A stretch of DNA of 5,290 bases from an uncultured bacterium (GTDB taxonomy: Bacteria > Actinomycetota > Coriobacteriia > Coriobacteriales > Coriobacteriaceae). The translations under genes and the position numbers were made by a program. Location of the stretch: contig CAJMPM010000121.1 of assembly GCA_905215225.1 (NCBI GenBank), positions 1 to 5,290 of the forward strand. The letters run 5' to 3'. Position 1 is the first letter of the stretch, and every line of letters begins with the position of its first letter. A model generated the notes under the pieces. The model was not told the DNA's origin. It saw nothing but the letters and a program-made list of their open reading frames with translations, and did no database searches. Of the stretch, positions 4,529-5,290 are shown piece by piece.

Positions 4529-5290
4529 GCGCCTCACCGCACCCCTGCGCCTTGGCGTTCATGATGAGCATCTGAAGACGGTTCTCCACGTTGGCGAAGC
4601 TCACGTCGGGATCGTAGTCGAGCGGCAGGAACTGCGCCGTGGGATCCTGCTCCTTGAGCGCTTGGATGAGCCCGCGCCCCACGACATGGTTGGGCAGACA
4701 CCCGAACGGCTGCAGGATCACGAAGTTGCGGCAGCCGCGCTAGGCGTGCTCGAGGATCTCCGCCGGAATCAGCACGCCCTCGCCCGCATCGAACGTATGG
4801 TGCAGGATCTTATCGCTCGCGCGCACGAGCTCGGGCATGCGCGTCGGCGGCTCGTAGAGCGGGCTCGCCGCGCCCAGGCGGTCGCAACGGACGTGCGCGA
4901 GCTCGAACAGGTTGTCCGCCGTGGCGTACCAGGCCTTTTCGGGCAGCGACAGATCGACGTGGAACTCGCGCGACTGCGCATGCTTGTAGAAATAGGTCTT
5001 GCGGATCACGTCGGTCATGCGCGCCTCGATGACCTCGAGCCCGTTGTCCTCGAGGTAGCGCTCGATCTCGTGGTTGGCGCCGAGATGGAAATTGAGCAGG
5101 TACTCGCCCACGATGAGAACGGTCGGATGCGGGTTCGAGCGGTCGTACGGAACGGCGTCCATGATCGCAAGCGCGCGTTTGAAGCCCGTCGCCTGGCCTC
5201 TCAGCCCGGAGCGCTCCATGCCCTCGCTAACCTCATCGAGCGCGCGGTCGACCGCAGCGTCCGCCGCGCCCTTCTCGAGCTCGTAGGGAC
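4512..5290 (-). pseudogene. 3' part of a DUF2229 / acyl-CoA dehydratase activase-related gene, with an in-frame TAG
   Basis: The frame is open from the right edge (first full codon at 5288) and belongs to the large anaerobic family related to 2-hydroxyacyl-CoA dehydratases and their BadF/HgdC-type activator ATPases. Visible hallmarks are TVLIVGEYLLNFHLGANHEIERYL, described here as VGEYLLNFH plus ANHEIERYLE, then MTDVIRKTYFYKHAQ, GEGVLIPAEILEHA, the signature FVILQPFGCLPNHVVGRG with its cysteine, and a C-terminal DYDPDVSFANVENRLQMLIMN. After 182 visible codons the frame meets TAG at 4740-4742, then continues without a shift for 75 codons to TAA at 4512-4514. The stop falls between EHA and RGCRNF, just before the most conserved segment, where homologues have an ordinary residue. 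One base change would explain it. A truncated product would lose the LQPFGC block. The ATPase part would lie beyond the window. Substrate and physiological role are unknown. The gene overlaps the TetR gene downstream. Confidence 0.8.

Noticed and set aside
4740..4742. TAG as pyrrolysine or a reassigned sense codon
   Set aside because: clpC and the TetR gene both end at TAG, the protein is not a methylamine methyltransferase, and no recoding element is visible. Nonsense change or error is simpler.

Overview
The window most likely comes from a gut coriobacterium (Actinomycetota), probably Collinsella or a close relative. This is inferred from the high GC of the core genes, an actinobacterial-type ClpC, a large 2-hydroxyacyl-CoA dehydratase-related gene of the kind common in anaerobes, and a RelB/DinJ-PIN toxin-antitoxin pair. 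It is pattern recognition, not a database match. Every gene I can support is on the minus strand, so transcription runs from the right edge (5290) to the left edge (1).

Right to left. (1) 5290-4512 is the 3' part of a DUF2229 / acyl-CoA dehydratase activase-related gene, broken by an in-frame TAG at 4740-4742. (2) Its end overlaps a TetR-family regulator gene (4528-3839), so the two look like one transcription unit. (3) The gap 3838-3647 holds a short inverted repeat, a plausible promoter, a possible 20-codon leader ORF, and a GC-rich hairpin inside that ORF. (4) clpC (3646-1004) encodes a full-length 880-residue Hsp100 unfoldase with all its motifs. It ends at a strong intrinsic terminator (984-951). 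(5) Just past that terminator, a lower-GC toxin-antitoxin module starts from its own promoter, which overlaps a perfect 8-bp inverted repeat (940-910). The antitoxin frame starts at 897 but carries a TAA at 832-834. The PIN toxin downstream (532-5) is intact and joined to the antitoxin by an ATGA overlap.

The main theme is decay or error. Two otherwise well-conserved reading frames each carry one premature stop without any frameshift, and clpC carries an unexpected arginine in its second Walker B strand. Either this strain is losing these genes or the sequence contains substitution errors. The most novel-looking candidate is the short ORF in front of clpC: it may be translated from a nearly leaderless GTG, and its stop codon sits inside the clpC ribosome binding site. 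I see no CRISPR array, tRNA, rRNA, insertion sequence or phage gene.
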